Shown piece after piece: positions 51,126 to 60,031 of a stretch of DNA of 64,000 bases (positions within the stretch are counted from its first letter, which is position 1; the number at the start of each line of letters is the position of its first letter). The position numbers and the translations under genes were made by a program. The notes under the pieces are model-generated. The model was not told the origin of the DNA, ran no database searches, and worked only from the letters and a program-made list of their open reading frames with translations. The DNA is from DATKHR01 sp036557365 (GTDB lineage Bacteria > Acidobacteriota > Vicinamibacteria > Vicinamibacterales > CAVVIG01): positions 25,329-89,328 of the forward strand of contig DATBHR010000109.1 in assembly GCA_036557365.1 (NCBI GenBank), in the 5' to 3' direction.

Positions 51126-54100
51126 CTAGAAGTTCACCCTGAACGTAATCTGCGTGATGCGCATGAACCCGGCCTGCGTCGTGATCAACCCGAAGTCCGA
51201 CCGGCCGAGCCGCTGCTCGGGACCGTCGGTCTTCACGTGATTGGTCAGGTTCAACAGCTCGATCTTGATCTGCCCCTTGATTGTGTTGTGCAGCGGAAAA
51301 TCCTTGCTGACGACGAGATCGATGTTGTTCCGATCCGGCGTCCGCAGATCAGGATTCGTGCGCGGCGCGTTGCCGAACGTGAACGGCGCCGCCAGCGAGT
51401 ACGCGTTCGGGTTGATCCACCCGTCGAAGCGGACCTCGCGGTCGCCCGGCGTGGTGGGATCGACGCCCGACACGACGTTCGGCCGCTGCTCGCCGCTGAA
51501 CGTGCCGGTGTTGTCCCCGGCCTGCGTGACGTTGATCGGGAACCCGCTGACCCACTCGAACACGCCCGCCACGAGCCAGCCGCCGAGAATCGCATCGGTC
51601 ACGCCGGGCTTGTTGCCCCACTTGCGTCCCTGGCCGTACGGCACCTCGACGATGGGCGCGAGGACGAGGCGATTGGGTACGTCGAGGAGGCTGCGGCTGT
51701 ACTCGGCGTCGAGATCGTAGTTGTTGAGCGCGCGGCCCGTGCCGTTGCCCGCCGTCCCGCCCGCGATCTGCGAGTACTGGTTCGTCTCGCCGAACTGGTT
51801 GTCGTCGAGACGGCTCCACGTGTAGCTGAAACGTCCGCCCCACCCGTGTGTCACGCGCTTCTGCAGTTCGACGACCGCGGCGTTGTACCGATTGCGGGCG
51901 CCGGTCGTCTGCCGCGCGAGCACGTCGAGGAATTCAGGATACGGACGAAGCAGCTGGCCGCGCGACAGCGTCGACTGCGTGGCGAGCGGTCCGGCCGCCG
52001 CATTGCCGAAGAACGGATTCGGCAGTTGATCCTGCAGCGCCGTTCCGAGCGACATGTACTTCGGATCGAGCTGGTTGATGTTGATGGTTGCGTCCGAGGT
52101 GCCGCCGTACCCCAGGTTGTCGCCGCGCGATCCCAGATACGAGAGCACCAGGGCCATGCTGTTGGGCAGCTCGCGCTGGAGATCCACCGAATACTGCTGC
52201 ACGCGCGGCGCGCCCTTGTTCTGATCCACGAAGTTCACGCTCGTGCCGATGCCGGTCAGGTAGCCCAGCGAGTTGCCCACCGGCTGCACCAGGCCGTTCG
52301 GGAACGGATTGGTCAGCGACACGGTCGGGACGAACTGATTCTGCGGCGTGGGCGTGTTGACGGTGTAGCCGGTCTGGCCGTAGTTGTTCGACGTCGTGCT
52401 CGGCTGCTGGAAGTTCCAGGGCGCCCAGTAGATGCCGTACCCGCCGCGCAGCACCGTGTTCGCGTTCAGCGAGTACACGGCGCCGACGCGCGGCGACCAC
52501 TTGATCGCCGGCGGATTGCCCTGGTAGTCGTTCGCACCGTTCACCCCCGCATACATCAGGCCGCCGAGGACCTGGCGCGACGGCGTGCCCGCGACGGGAT
52601 CCGCGGGAATCACCACGTTGACCGGGTTGACCGCAGTCTGATTGAAGCCGACGGTGATGCGATCCTCGACTTCGCGGATGCCGGCCTCGTGTTCGAGGCG
52701 CAGGCCGTAGTTCAGCGTGAACTTCGAGTTCACGCGCCAGTCGTCCTGGACGTAGCCGGCGTAGTACTTCGTGTACACGTTCAGCGGCGTCGACACCGGC
52801 ATCGTGCTCAGGTTCGTCGGGTCGCCCGTCGGGTAGCCGAGCAGGAAGCTCGCGACCGAGCTGCCCGACGTCGCCGTGCCGTCCACGCGCGGATCGGACG
52901 ACGTGAACGCCTTGTCGAAGTTGAAGAAGCCGCTGCCCTCGCCGGGGCTGTAGAAGTCGGCGCCGAGCTTGCGATAATCCGCGCCCAGCTTGACCGTGTG
53001 CGTGCCGAAGAACTTCGACAGGCTGCCGTTGAGGCCGTTCGAATAGTAGTTCAGCGTGTTCGGCGTGATCGCGCCGAACGTCTGCGCCGCGGCCTGGTCA
53101 TAGCCCTCGATGTCGCCGGCCGGGAACTTGTGCGCGTTCGGATCGCTCGAAATCAATCCGATGAACTGCGAGCTGAATCCGAGCGACGCCGGATCGAACG
53201 GCAGCGTCAGCGTCTGGCTGTCCGGGAAGCGCGTCCACCCGAAGCGGAACGACGCCACCGCCGAATTCGAAAGCACCCACGTGTTGTTGAGCGCCAGAAT
53301 CTGCGGCCGCCGTTTGAGCAGGTAGTCGAGCGGATCGGCGAAGCGGTTCGCGCCGTTCAGTCCCGGCTCGAAGTAGTCGGAGCACGGCTCGTCGGTCTTG
53401 TTGAACAGGTAGAACCCCGTCAGCGAGACCTTGTCGTTGAACTTGTGCTCGACCTTCCCGGTGTACATCATCGCGCGGTCGATGATCTGCGCCGTCCGCG
53501 TGTAGTTCGGCGTCCCGCCATCGTCTGAATTGACGTCGGGCAGCGGGAGGTACTTGAGGATATTCGCCGAGACCGGGTTGATGCGGTTCGCGGGAATGAC
53601 GTTGCCGGGGAACGGCGTGCGCACGAGCTGCCCGGTCGTCGGGTCGGTGTGCGTGGTCAGCGGATCGTAAATCGTGATCAGCTGGCCATCGCTGTTGCGG
53701 AAATTCGAGAAGTCTCCCGCGCGCTCGGCGGCCGTCGGGAACGTGACCGAGACGCCGCGCGTCGTGTTCGACTGGTACCCTTCCATCGCGAACCAGAAGA
53801 ACGTCTGGTTCTTGACGATCGGTCCGCCGAAGCCGCCGCCGTACAGGTTGTAGTACCCTGGCGGCTTCGGCTGTCCCGCCAGCTCGCTGAAGTAGTTGTT
53901 CGTCAGCAGCCCGTTGGGGCGCGTCTGGTAGAAGCCGCTGCCGTGAAACACGTTGCCGCCCGACTTGGCGGTCACGTTGAAGACGCCGCCGCCGGTCCGC
54001 CCCATCTCGGCGTCGTAGGTGTGGACCTGCACCTTCACTTCTTCGATCGATTCGATCGTCGGGTTCGCCGACGCGCGATTCCGCAGGTCGCTGATCGGGA

Positions 54101-54695
54101 CGCCGTCCACGATGTAGTTGTTGCCGCGCCGCGTGCCGCCGCCGAGCGAGAGAAGCGAGGCGTTGGTCTGATCCTGCTGCCGGTTGAACTGCGGGTCGCC
54201 GGTCGCGACGACCGTCGGCACCGCCACGCCGATCATGAACGCGTTGCGTCCCGGCGCCGGCAGCGTCTCGAGCGTCTGGCTGTCGAGGACGTCACCTTTC
54301 GACGCGTTCGCGCGTTCGATGAGCGGCGCCTGACCGGTGACGGTCACCGATTCGGAAACCGCGCCGACTTCCAGCGCAATGTCGAGCACGACGAATTGCT
54401 GCGTGCCGATGCGCACGCCCTGCCGCTCCATCGTCTTGAACCCCTGGAGCGCGACGCGGACGGTGTAGGTGCCGGGATCGACCGCCGCAAACGAGTACTC
54501 GCCGGCTTCGTTCGTCGTCACCGTGCGCTTGATGCCGGTCGATTCGTTGGTGATGACGACTTCGACGCCGGGCACGACGCCGTTCGCGTCGTGGACAGCG
54601 CCTCGCAATCCGCCTTGAAAACCTTGTGCAGCGACGAACCGTGGAAGGGTGAGCGCGATCAGGAAGGCCAGAACCAACGCGAGCCGGAGTCTCAT
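51126..54695 (-). CDS. TonB-dependent receptor (Oar-like) with carboxypeptidase-regulatory domain
   Basis: A 1189-residue outer-membrane protein. A signal peptide (1-23) is followed by a CarboxypepD_reg domain (about 27-105, LRGAVHDANGVVPGVEVVIT, YSFAAVDPGTYTVRVALQGF), a plug domain (about 115-235, TLETLPAPGRNAFMI, NNYIVDGVPISDL) and a long beta-barrel ending in a terminal Phe (ITQITFRVNF), as outer-membrane barrels do. This Oar-like type is abundant in Acidobacteria and is thought to import oligosaccharides or peptides. No SusD partner is adjacent. GAGGAGA precedes the ATG. A hairpin at 51072 probably ends its transcript. Confidence 0.94.
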   Translation of the reverse strand: MRLRLALVLAFLIALTLPRFVAAQGFQGGLRGAVHDANGVVPGVEVVITNESTGIKRTVTTNEAGEYSFAAVDPGTYTVRVALQGFKTMERQGVRIGTQQFVVLDIALEVGAVSESVTVTGQAPLIERANASKGDVLDSQTLETLPAPGRNAFMIGVAVPTVVATGDPQFNRQQDQTNASLLSLGGGTRRGNNYIVDGVPISDLRNRASANPTIESIEEVKVQVHTYDAEMGRTGGGVFNVTAKSGGNVFHGSGFYQTRPNGLLTNNYFSELAGQPKPPGYYNLYGGGFGGPIVKNQTFFWFAMEGYQSNTTRGVSVTFPTAAERAGDFSNFRNSDGQLITIYDPLTTHTDPTTGQLVRTPFPGNVIPANRINPVSANILKYLPLPDVNSDDGGTPNYTRTAQIIDRAMMYTGKVEHKFNDKVSLTGFYLFNKTDEPCSDYFEPGLNGANRFADPLDYLLKRRPQILALNNTWVLSNSAVASFRFGWTRFPDSQTLTLPFDPASLGFSSQFIGLISSDPNAHKFPAGDIEGYDQAAAQTFGAITPNTLNYYSNGLNGSLSKFFGTHTVKLGADYRKLGADFYSPGEGSGFFNFDKAFTSSDPRVDGTATSGSSVASFLLGYPTGDPTNLSTMPVSTPLNVYTKYYAGYVQDDWRVNSKFTLNYGLRLEHEAGIREVEDRITVGFNQTAVNPVNVVIPADPVAGTPSRQVLGGLMYAGVNGANDYQGNPPAIKWSPRVGAVYSLNANTVLRGGYGIYWAPWNFQQPSTTSNNYGQTGYTVNTPTPQNQFVPTVSLTNPFPNGLVQPVGNSLGYLTGIGTSVNFVDQNKGAPRVQQYSVDLQRELPNSMALVLSYLGSRGDNLGYGGTSDATININQLDPKYMSLGTALQDQLPNPFFGNAAAGPLATQSTLSRGQLLRPYPEFLDVLARQTTGARNRYNAAVVELQKRVTHGWGGRFSYTWSRLDDNQFGETNQYSQIAGGTAGNGTGRALNNYDLDAEYSRSLLDVPNRLVLAPIVEVPYGQGRKWGNKPGVTDAILGGWLVAGVFEWVSGFPINVTQAGDNTGTFSGEQRPNVVSGVDPTTPGDREVRFDGWINPNAYSLAAPFTFGNAPRTNPDLRTPDRNNIDLVVSKDFPLHNTIKGQIKIELLNLTNHVKTDGPEQRLGRSDFGLITTQAGFMRITQITFRVNF

Positions 54696-54921
54696 GACGT
54701 TCTCCTCAGGTTCTCGGGAACCCTCGAGTTCCCTTCGACGACGGAAGAAACCTCATCGACACGGACGACGTGAAGCTGGTGTAAACCGCGCGATTCTAGC
54801 CCGGCGGTGGGCCCGCGGTACATCGAAGTGCAACGATTTATTTTCAGTTGGGCTTCAGGAACCCAATTCGCGGGATCTTTATGGTTTCGAGGTGCGCGAG
54901 GGCGGCCGGTGGCGGGTTTCG

Positions 54922-55836
54922 CTACGCGACGTTCAGGCTGTCGCCCTTGACCGCACGCGCGTCCGGGTCGGACGCCGACTTCGCTCGGCGCCGTCCCGCG
55001 TCGGTTTGCGCCCAGTCGCGCTCGAACGTTGTCGCCATCTCCTTCACGACCGCCCGATCGTTGAGGATGACGCCGATCTCGCGCCGGCGCTCGAGTTCGA
55101 GCTTGCGGAGGCTCTGGCTGCCGAGGAACGCACGGCTGCCGTCCCGGATGATGGCGCGCACGTGCAGGCGCTTGCCCGGATATTTCTCGGCCGTGATGCC
55201 GGCCTTTCCGCGACCCAGCTTGCCGATGATACGCACGTCGACGCCCGCCTTCGCGCGTTCGTCGAGCAGGCGCACCATCATGCGGTCGCTCACCTTCACG
55301 TCGTAAATCAACAGCTGCCGGCGCGCGCCCTTGATGAATGCCGCCAGCAGTTCGCGTGCGTTCTGCGGGCTCACGACGAAGCGGCGGAATGCCGGCACGT
55401 ACGCCTGGCGCGCGCTGTCGGCCTCGAACAGCTTCAGCGCTTCCTGCACAAGCTTGCGGTTCCGCGTGGTGATGCCGAAGCTGCGGCTCTTGTTGATGTC
55501 GAGACGTGTGAAGTTGAAACCGTACACGTGAAGCACGCGGCCGTCCACGATGAGCATCTTGCCGTGATACCGCACCAGATCGTCGGCGGTCTGGGACACC
55601 GTAACGCCACACTGAAGGAAGCGCGCTTCCAGCTTGCGAAGGCTCTTCGTGCCGCCGCGGTTCGCATGCGCGATGAGCGCGCGCACGGCTACGCCGCGCT
55701 GGACGGCCTCAGCCAATGCCGCGGCAACCTCCTCGATATCGAGCCGGAAGATCAGCACATCGATTGATTTCTTCGCGCGCTCGATGGCCGACAGCACGGG
55801 ATTGACGCCGGCATCTGGTTGAACAATCAGCTTCAT
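54922..55836 (-). CDS. phospholipase D-like protein
   Basis: A 304-residue protein of the PLD superfamily with two domains. The first active-site motif is intact enough to act: HGKMLIVDG with His91 and Lys93. The second is altered to HVRAIIRDG (His225, Arg227, Asp232), so Lys is replaced by Arg. PLD enzymes need both His residues, and the Lys-to-Arg change may slow or change the reaction. Cardiolipin synthases and nucleases share this fold. There is no signal peptide or membrane helix. The gap to the TonB receptor gene (226 bases) holds no other gene. Confidence 0.85.
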   Translation of the reverse strand: MKLIVQPDAGVNPVLSAIERAKKSIDVLIFRLDIEEVAAALAEAVQRGVAVRALIAHANRGGTKSLRKLEARFLQCGVTVSQTADDLVRYHGKMLIVDGRVLHVYGFNFTRLDINKSRSFGITTRNRKLVQEALKLFEADSARQAYVPAFRRFVVSPQNARELLAAFIKGARRQLLIYDVKVSDRMMVRLLDERAKAGVDVRIIGKLGRGKAGITAEKYPGKRLHVRAIIRDGSRAFLGSQSLRKLELERRREIGVILNDRAVVKEMATTFERDWAQTDAGRRRAKSASDPDARAVKGDSLNVA

Positions 55837-55919
55837 CGTCTTTGCCAGCTCATACCTTCTAGCACAACATATGCCACGTTGAGCTGCGCCATGGTGCCGC
55901 TTTTGCTTGAGCTGACGGC

Positions 55920-57122
55920 ATGCGGTGTGTCAGCGGTGACGCGATCGAAACAAGCTCATCATCGTTCGCGGGTGATCCGGCGGTGCGCGCGGCCTCGCGT
56001 CGCGCAGTGCTTCGGAGCCTCACAGGCGTCGCCTTCGCGGGATCGATCGTCGCTGCAGGTTGTGCGCCGTTCATGTCGGTCCTGAAGCCAAGTCCGCTGG
56101 ACGATGCGCAGCGCAATGCCGCGATCGCGCGCGCGCAGCTCTGGACGCACACCGACATTCCATCGATGGACATCAGGACGGGTCCGCGCGGTCCCGGCGC
56201 GTTCGCGCCCGGTGCGACCGTCACGTGCGACTACGTCGACGAAAAAACCGAAGGGCACTCGCCGAAGTTCGACTGCGCCATCGACGGCCACGACAAGGTC
56301 AAGGTGAAGTACGGACGCGACAACGGCGAGGTGTACGCCGAGGTCGCCGCGACGCGGCTGCTCTGGGCGCTCGGGTTCGGCGCCGATCGCGAGTATCCGG
56401 TCCACGTCGTTTGCCGTGGCTGTCCGGAGAAGATCCGCCATGAGCGCGCCGTGGACGCCGACGGCGCCACACTTTTCGATGTCGCCGCGATCCAGCGCAA
56501 GATGGCGGGACACGAGTTAGTGGGACCCGAAGGACGCGGCTGGGCGTGGTACGAGCTCGACTGGGTCGATCCCGCCGAAGGCGGCGCTCCACGCGCGCAG
56601 CGCGACGCGCTGAAGCTGCTGGCCGTCGTGCTCCAGCACTCCGACAGCAAGCGCGAACAGCAGCGGCTGACCTGTGTCGACGACGTGCGGGAAGGCAAAG
56701 GCGATCGCAAGCACGGTCACGCGCCGTGTTCTGAGACGTTCATGCTGATCAACGACCTCGGGGCGACGTTTGGTCATGCCGACGTCTTCAACAGAAATGC
56801 CGAGTCCTCGGTCAACCTGAGCGCGTGGGCGAAGACGCCGGTGTGGAAGGACTCGGATCGCTGCGTCGGCAACCTGACGGAATCGTGGAGCGGCACCCTC
56901 AACGATCCTCCGATCACGGAGGAAGGCCGACGCTTTCTCGCCGGCCTGCTCACGCAGCTGACCGATCGGCAGATCCACGACCTCTTCGACGTCTCGCGGT
57001 TCCCGCTGCGGACGCACCTGCTCGAGGGACGCAGCGAGGCGGAGAGCGAGCAGGCGTGGGTGGACGCATTCAAGAAAAAGATCGATCAGATCGTCCATCG
57101 ATCGTGCGAGGTGGTCCGGTGA
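55920..57122 (+). CDS. putative Tat lipoprotein with kinase-like motifs
   Basis: A 400-residue protein. Residues 26-48 look like a Tat lipoprotein leader: SRRAVLRSLTG, a hydrophobic run and VAAGC with Cys48. The mature part carries an order of motifs reminiscent of protein kinases: KVKVKYG (Lys126, 128 and 130), a helix NGEVYAEVAATRLLWALGF with Glu137 and Glu141, HSDSKREQ (240-247), which fits HxDxKxxN with Gln in place of Asn, and LINDLGATFG with Asp279 where DFG would be. I know no family name. It is coupled by GTGA overlap to a DUF4956 membrane protein. Kinase identity is inference, not shown. Confidence 0.75.
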   Translation: MRCVSGDAIETSSSSFAGDPAVRAASRRAVLRSLTGVAFAGSIVAAGCAPFMSVLKPSPLDDAQRNAAIARAQLWTHTDIPSMDIRTGPRGPGAFAPGATVTCDYVDEKTEGHSPKFDCAIDGHDKVKVKYGRDNGEVYAEVAATRLLWALGFGADREYPVHVVCRGCPEKIRHERAVDADGATLFDVAAIQRKMAGHELVGPEGRGWAWYELDWVDPAEGGAPRAQRDALKLLAVVLQHSDSKREQQRLTCVDDVREGKGDRKHGHAPCSETFMLINDLGATFGHADVFNRNAESSVNLSAWAKTPVWKDSDRCVGNLTESWSGTLNDPPITEEGRRFLAGLLTQLTDRQIHDLFDVSRFPLRTHLLEGRSEAESEQAWVDAFKKKIDQIVHRSCEVVR

Positions 57123-57901
57123 CGCCCGTGGCGAGACTCGCGCGCGCCGCCTGCGTGATCGCGGCGGCCATCGTCATCGCGCTGGGGCCCGGCGCCAGCG
57201 CGGCGTTCGCCCAGTCGCTCCCCGGCGAGGGCGGCAAGCACGAGAGCCTCCTGACCGAGACGCCGGACACGACGACGCAGAGCCAGGAGCTCAAACACGC
57301 GGCGCAGCGTCTTCCTCTGGCCGCGGCGCTGGCGAGCATGCTTGCGATGCGTCCTCGACGACGCGGCACGCCTGCGCGACGTCCGGCGGTCATCCAGACG
57401 CAGGTCATCCTCGCGGTCATCGGCTCGGTCGTCATGCTCGTCGTCGGATCGAGCCTCGCGCGCGCGTTTGGCATCGTCGGCGCCGCCGGCCTCGTACGCT
57501 ACCGCGCGAAAATCGAAGACCCGAAGGACGCAGGCGTGATGTTGTCGACGCTCGCGGTCGGCCTGGCGACGGGCGTCGGTCTGTGGATGCTGGCGGTCTT
57601 CGGCGCGTTTTTCATCCTGGCCGTTCTGTGGATTGTCGAATCGTTCGAGCCGATGGCAATGAGGCTCTTCGAGCTCAAGATCAAACGGAAGGATCCGTCG
57701 CGCATCAAGGATCGCGTCGAGCGCGCGCTCAAGTCGGCGCGCGTGCCGTTCGAGCTCCGGGCCGTCGGCCAGGAGGAGCTGCATTACGAAGTCCGCTGGC
57801 CGCTCGAACGAAAGACCGATCGCCTGTCCGACGAGATTTTGAAAATCGAGACGAGCGTCCCGACGGAAGTCGAGTGGGAGCAGAAGTCCGAGAAGAAGTA
57901 G
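57119..57901 (+). CDS. DUF4956 membrane protein
   Basis: A 260-residue protein starting at GTG inside the previous stop (GTGA). After a signal-like N-terminal helix there are three membrane segments between residues 95 and 180, containing FGIVGAAGLVRYRAKIEDPK, the DUF4956 hallmark, then GVMLSTLAVGLATGVG. The cytoplasmic tail (about 185-260) is charged and ends in EVEWEQKSEKK. DUF4956 proteins often neighbour VTC-type polyphosphate polymerases or CotH-type kinases, which makes the kinase-like neighbour notable. Function is unknown. It converges on the MFS gene with two bases between stops. Confidence 0.85.
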   Translation: MTPVARLARAACVIAAAIVIALGPGASAAFAQSLPGEGGKHESLLTETPDTTTQSQELKHAAQRLPLAAALASMLAMRPRRRGTPARRPAVIQTQVILAVIGSVVMLVVGSSLARAFGIVGAAGLVRYRAKIEDPKDAGVMLSTLAVGLATGVGLWMLAVFGAFFILAVLWIVESFEPMAMRLFELKIKRKDPSRIKDRVERALKSARVPFELRAVGQEELHYEVRWPLERKTDRLSDEILKIETSVPTEVEWEQKSEKK

Positions 57902-57903
57902 CG

Positions 57904-59400
57904 TCAGCCGCGGATGCCGGCCGCCACGCACGCCGCGGCGACCGCCAGCGCCGCGGCCGCCAGCGAGACCAGCCGGAACGCGTCCACGAAGCTCTCGGCG
58001 ATCGCGGTCTCGACTTCGTGTTGTTGCGTTGGATTCACGACCGCCGTGCGCACGTCGGCATCGGCCATCTTCGCAAGCTCGCGATCGACGCCGGCTCGCA
58101 CGTCCCGCGTCAGCTTCAGACCGTCGAGACGATGAGCGGCGCGCGCGTCGAACGCGCTGACGAGCGCCAGGCCGAGGACTGCGACCGCGAGCAGTCCGGC
58201 GACGCGCGCGACCGCGTTGTTGATCCCTGAGGCGACGCCGGCGTGCTCGCGCGCGACCGCGCCCATCACGGTCGTCGTGAGCGGCGCCACGGTCACCGCC
58301 ATACCGAGACCGAGTATCGCTGTCGCCGGAAAGAACGTCGTCCAGTACGAGCCGCCGATGCCGGGCCACGCGAACAGCGCGAGGCCGACCGCGCCGATCG
58401 CCGGTCCGACCATGAGCGGCAGGCGGCTTCCTACTTTGGAGACCAGCCCTCCGGACCAGCGGGACAGCAGGAACATGATCACGGGAAACGGCAACAGTGC
58501 GGCTCCCGTCATCGTCGCCGTGTAGTGCTGCACCTGGATCAGGTTCAGCGGGATGATGAAGAGGATGATGCCGAGCGCGCCGTACAGGAGGAGCGTGAGG
58601 ATGTTCGTCAGCGTGAAGGTGCTCGACGCGAAGAGACCGAGCGGCAGCATCGGGTTGCGGACGCGGCGCTCGACGGCGAGCAGCAACCCGAGGCAGATCG
58701 CGCCGACGCCGATCGCGGAACAGGCGAGGGCGCGGACGGCTGCCTCGCGCGGCCACTCCAGCAGACCGAACACGAGGCCGCCGAGGCCCAGCACCGCAAG
58801 CGCGCCGCCCCACCAGTCCACGTGGCCCACGCGCATCGGATCGCGGCTCTCGTCCATGAAGCGCGCGGACAGCACGAGGACCATGGCCGCGAGCGGGACG
58901 TTGATGAAGAAGACGGCGCGCCAGCTGACGTGCTCGATCAGCCAGCCGCCGACGATCGGGCCGAGAGCCGCCGTCATCGCGCTGAAGCTCGACCACAGGC
59001 CGATCGCGCGTCCGCGCTCGGCGTCATCGAAGGCGGCGCTGATGATGGCGAGGCTGCCCGGCACGAGAAGCGCCGCGCCGACGCCCTGAATCGCCCTCGC
59101 CGCGATCAGCACCTCGACCGACGGCGACATGCCGCAGCCGATCGACGCCAGCGTAAACAGCGCGACGCCGAAGACGAACACCCGCTTGCGCCCGAACTGA
59201 TCGCCGATCGAGCCGCCGACGAGGACGAGCGCGCCAAGAAAGAGCGCGTACGCCTCGATCACCCATTGAACGTCCGTCAGGGTGGCCTGGAACGCGGCCT
59301 GTAACGCCGGCAAGGCGACGTTGACCGCGGTGCCGTCGACAAACGTCAGGCTCGAGCCAATGATCGTCGCGGCAAGCGTCCACTGGCGTCTTGAAGGCAC
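57904..59400 (-). CDS. MFS drug/H+ antiporter (DHA2, EmrB/QacA type)
   Basis: A 498-residue transporter with 14 hydrophobic segments. Conserved marks are FVDGTAVNVALPALQAAF in helix 1, the motif A GGSIGDQFGRKRVFVFG between helices 2 and 3, and ALLVPGSLAIISAAF with motif C further on. A large charged loop separates helices 13 and 14 (about 420-470). The DHA2 family exports drugs or lipophilic cations with proton exchange; no TetR regulator is adjacent to suggest the substrate. Confidence 0.92.
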   Translation of the reverse strand: MPSRRQWTLAATIIGSSLTFVDGTAVNVALPALQAAFQATLTDVQWVIEAYALFLGALVLVGGSIGDQFGRKRVFVFGVALFTLASIGCGMSPSVEVLIAARAIQGVGAALLVPGSLAIISAAFDDAERGRAIGLWSSFSAMTAALGPIVGGWLIEHVSWRAVFFINVPLAAMVLVLSARFMDESRDPMRVGHVDWWGGALAVLGLGGLVFGLLEWPREAAVRALACSAIGVGAICLGLLLAVERRVRNPMLPLGLFASSTFTLTNILTLLLYGALGIILFIIPLNLIQVQHYTATMTGAALLPFPVIMFLLSRWSGGLVSKVGSRLPLMVGPAIGAVGLALFAWPGIGGSYWTTFFPATAILGLGMAVTVAPLTTTVMGAVAREHAGVASGINNAVARVAGLLAVAVLGLALVSAFDARAAHRLDGLKLTRDVRAGVDRELAKMADADVRTAVVNPTQQHEVETAIAESFVDAFRLVSLAAAALAVAAACVAAGIRG

Positions 59401-59431
59401 GGGGTATTAGGATCACACGAGCGATGGACGA

Positions 59432-59788
59432 ATGCCCCATATGAACTCGTCCAATCTCATCGAGCGTCTCGTGGCGTGCAGCACCGACGCGGCGGCGGCG
59501 AACCTCTATGAGGTCGCCTATCACGCGCTGATGGCTGCGCTGCACGCGGCCGAAGCGGCTGATGACCTGTCAGCGCTCCGCGACATCACCGAGATCGCGC
59601 AACGCCAGGAGCGCGCGATCGAGAGCGTGTCACCGCCGCACCGGCTCGCCCGCGTCTCCGCGCAGGCGCGCGGCACCGTGCCGTTGTATTCCAGCCTGGC
59701 TTTGCATATCGAGGCTGTTCGTGCGCGCATCGAGGTGGACCAGCACCGCCACGAACTCGGGGAAGGATCTCAGGCCGACGGCAAGTAA
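59432..59788 (+). CDS. small helical protein of unknown function
   Basis: A 118-residue protein with two long helices: NLYEVAYHALMAALHAAEAA, then LRDITEIAQRQERAIESV. There is no signal peptide or motif I recognise. ATG 59432 and ATG 59441 are both possible starts. It is divergent from the MFS gene and converges on the small gene at 59802 (13 bases between stops). The helical, alanine-rich composition suggests a soluble regulatory or structural protein. Confidence 0.55.
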   Translation: MPHMNSSNLIERLVACSTDAAAANLYEVAYHALMAALHAAEAADDLSALRDITEIAQRQERAIESVSPPHRLARVSAQARGTVPLYSSLALHIEAVRARIEVDQHRHELGEGSQADGK

Positions 59789-59801
59789 CCTCGCCGCCGG
59801 T

Positions 59802-59990
59802 TCATCCGGTCGGCTTGCGGCGGCGTCGCGCGCGTTCGAGCCTGCTCTTCGCCTGCCGGTTGCTTTGCTCGGCACGTTTGCGGGTGGCGCGAATGTAGGA
59901 TTCAAGGTCCTCGTGCTTGACGCGGTACTCTTCCACGAGGGCCGCGATACGCGCGATCTGTTCTTCTTCGTTGTCCTTGCGCTCGGGCAT
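59802..59990 (-). CDS. small charged coiled-coil protein
   Basis: A 62-residue frame: MPERKDNEEEQIARIAALVE followed by an Arg/Lys-rich helical tail (ESYIRATRKRAEQSNRQAKS). The pattern is an acidic head and basic tail, consistent with a small coiled coil or nucleic-acid-binding peptide. No strong ribosome site is visible, and the frame is open further upstream. It lies 41 bases downstream of the CheB-type gene on the same strand. Confidence 0.4.
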   Translation of the reverse strand: MPERKDNEEEQIARIAALVEEYRVKHEDLESYIRATRKRAEQSNRQAKSRLERARRRRKPTG

Positions 59991-60031
59991 GGCGTCATTC
60001 TGGGAACGCGAACGTCGCAAAAGCGACGGGC

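Noticed and set aside
51237..53528. 763-residue plus-strand frame opposite the TonB receptor
   Set aside because: Arg/Val/Ala-rich antisense frame without domains; the minus strand encodes a complete TonB receptor there.
57086..58996. 636-residue minus-strand frame
   Set aside because: Shadow of the DUF4956 gene and of the MFS gene; extreme Arg/Asp content and no motif.
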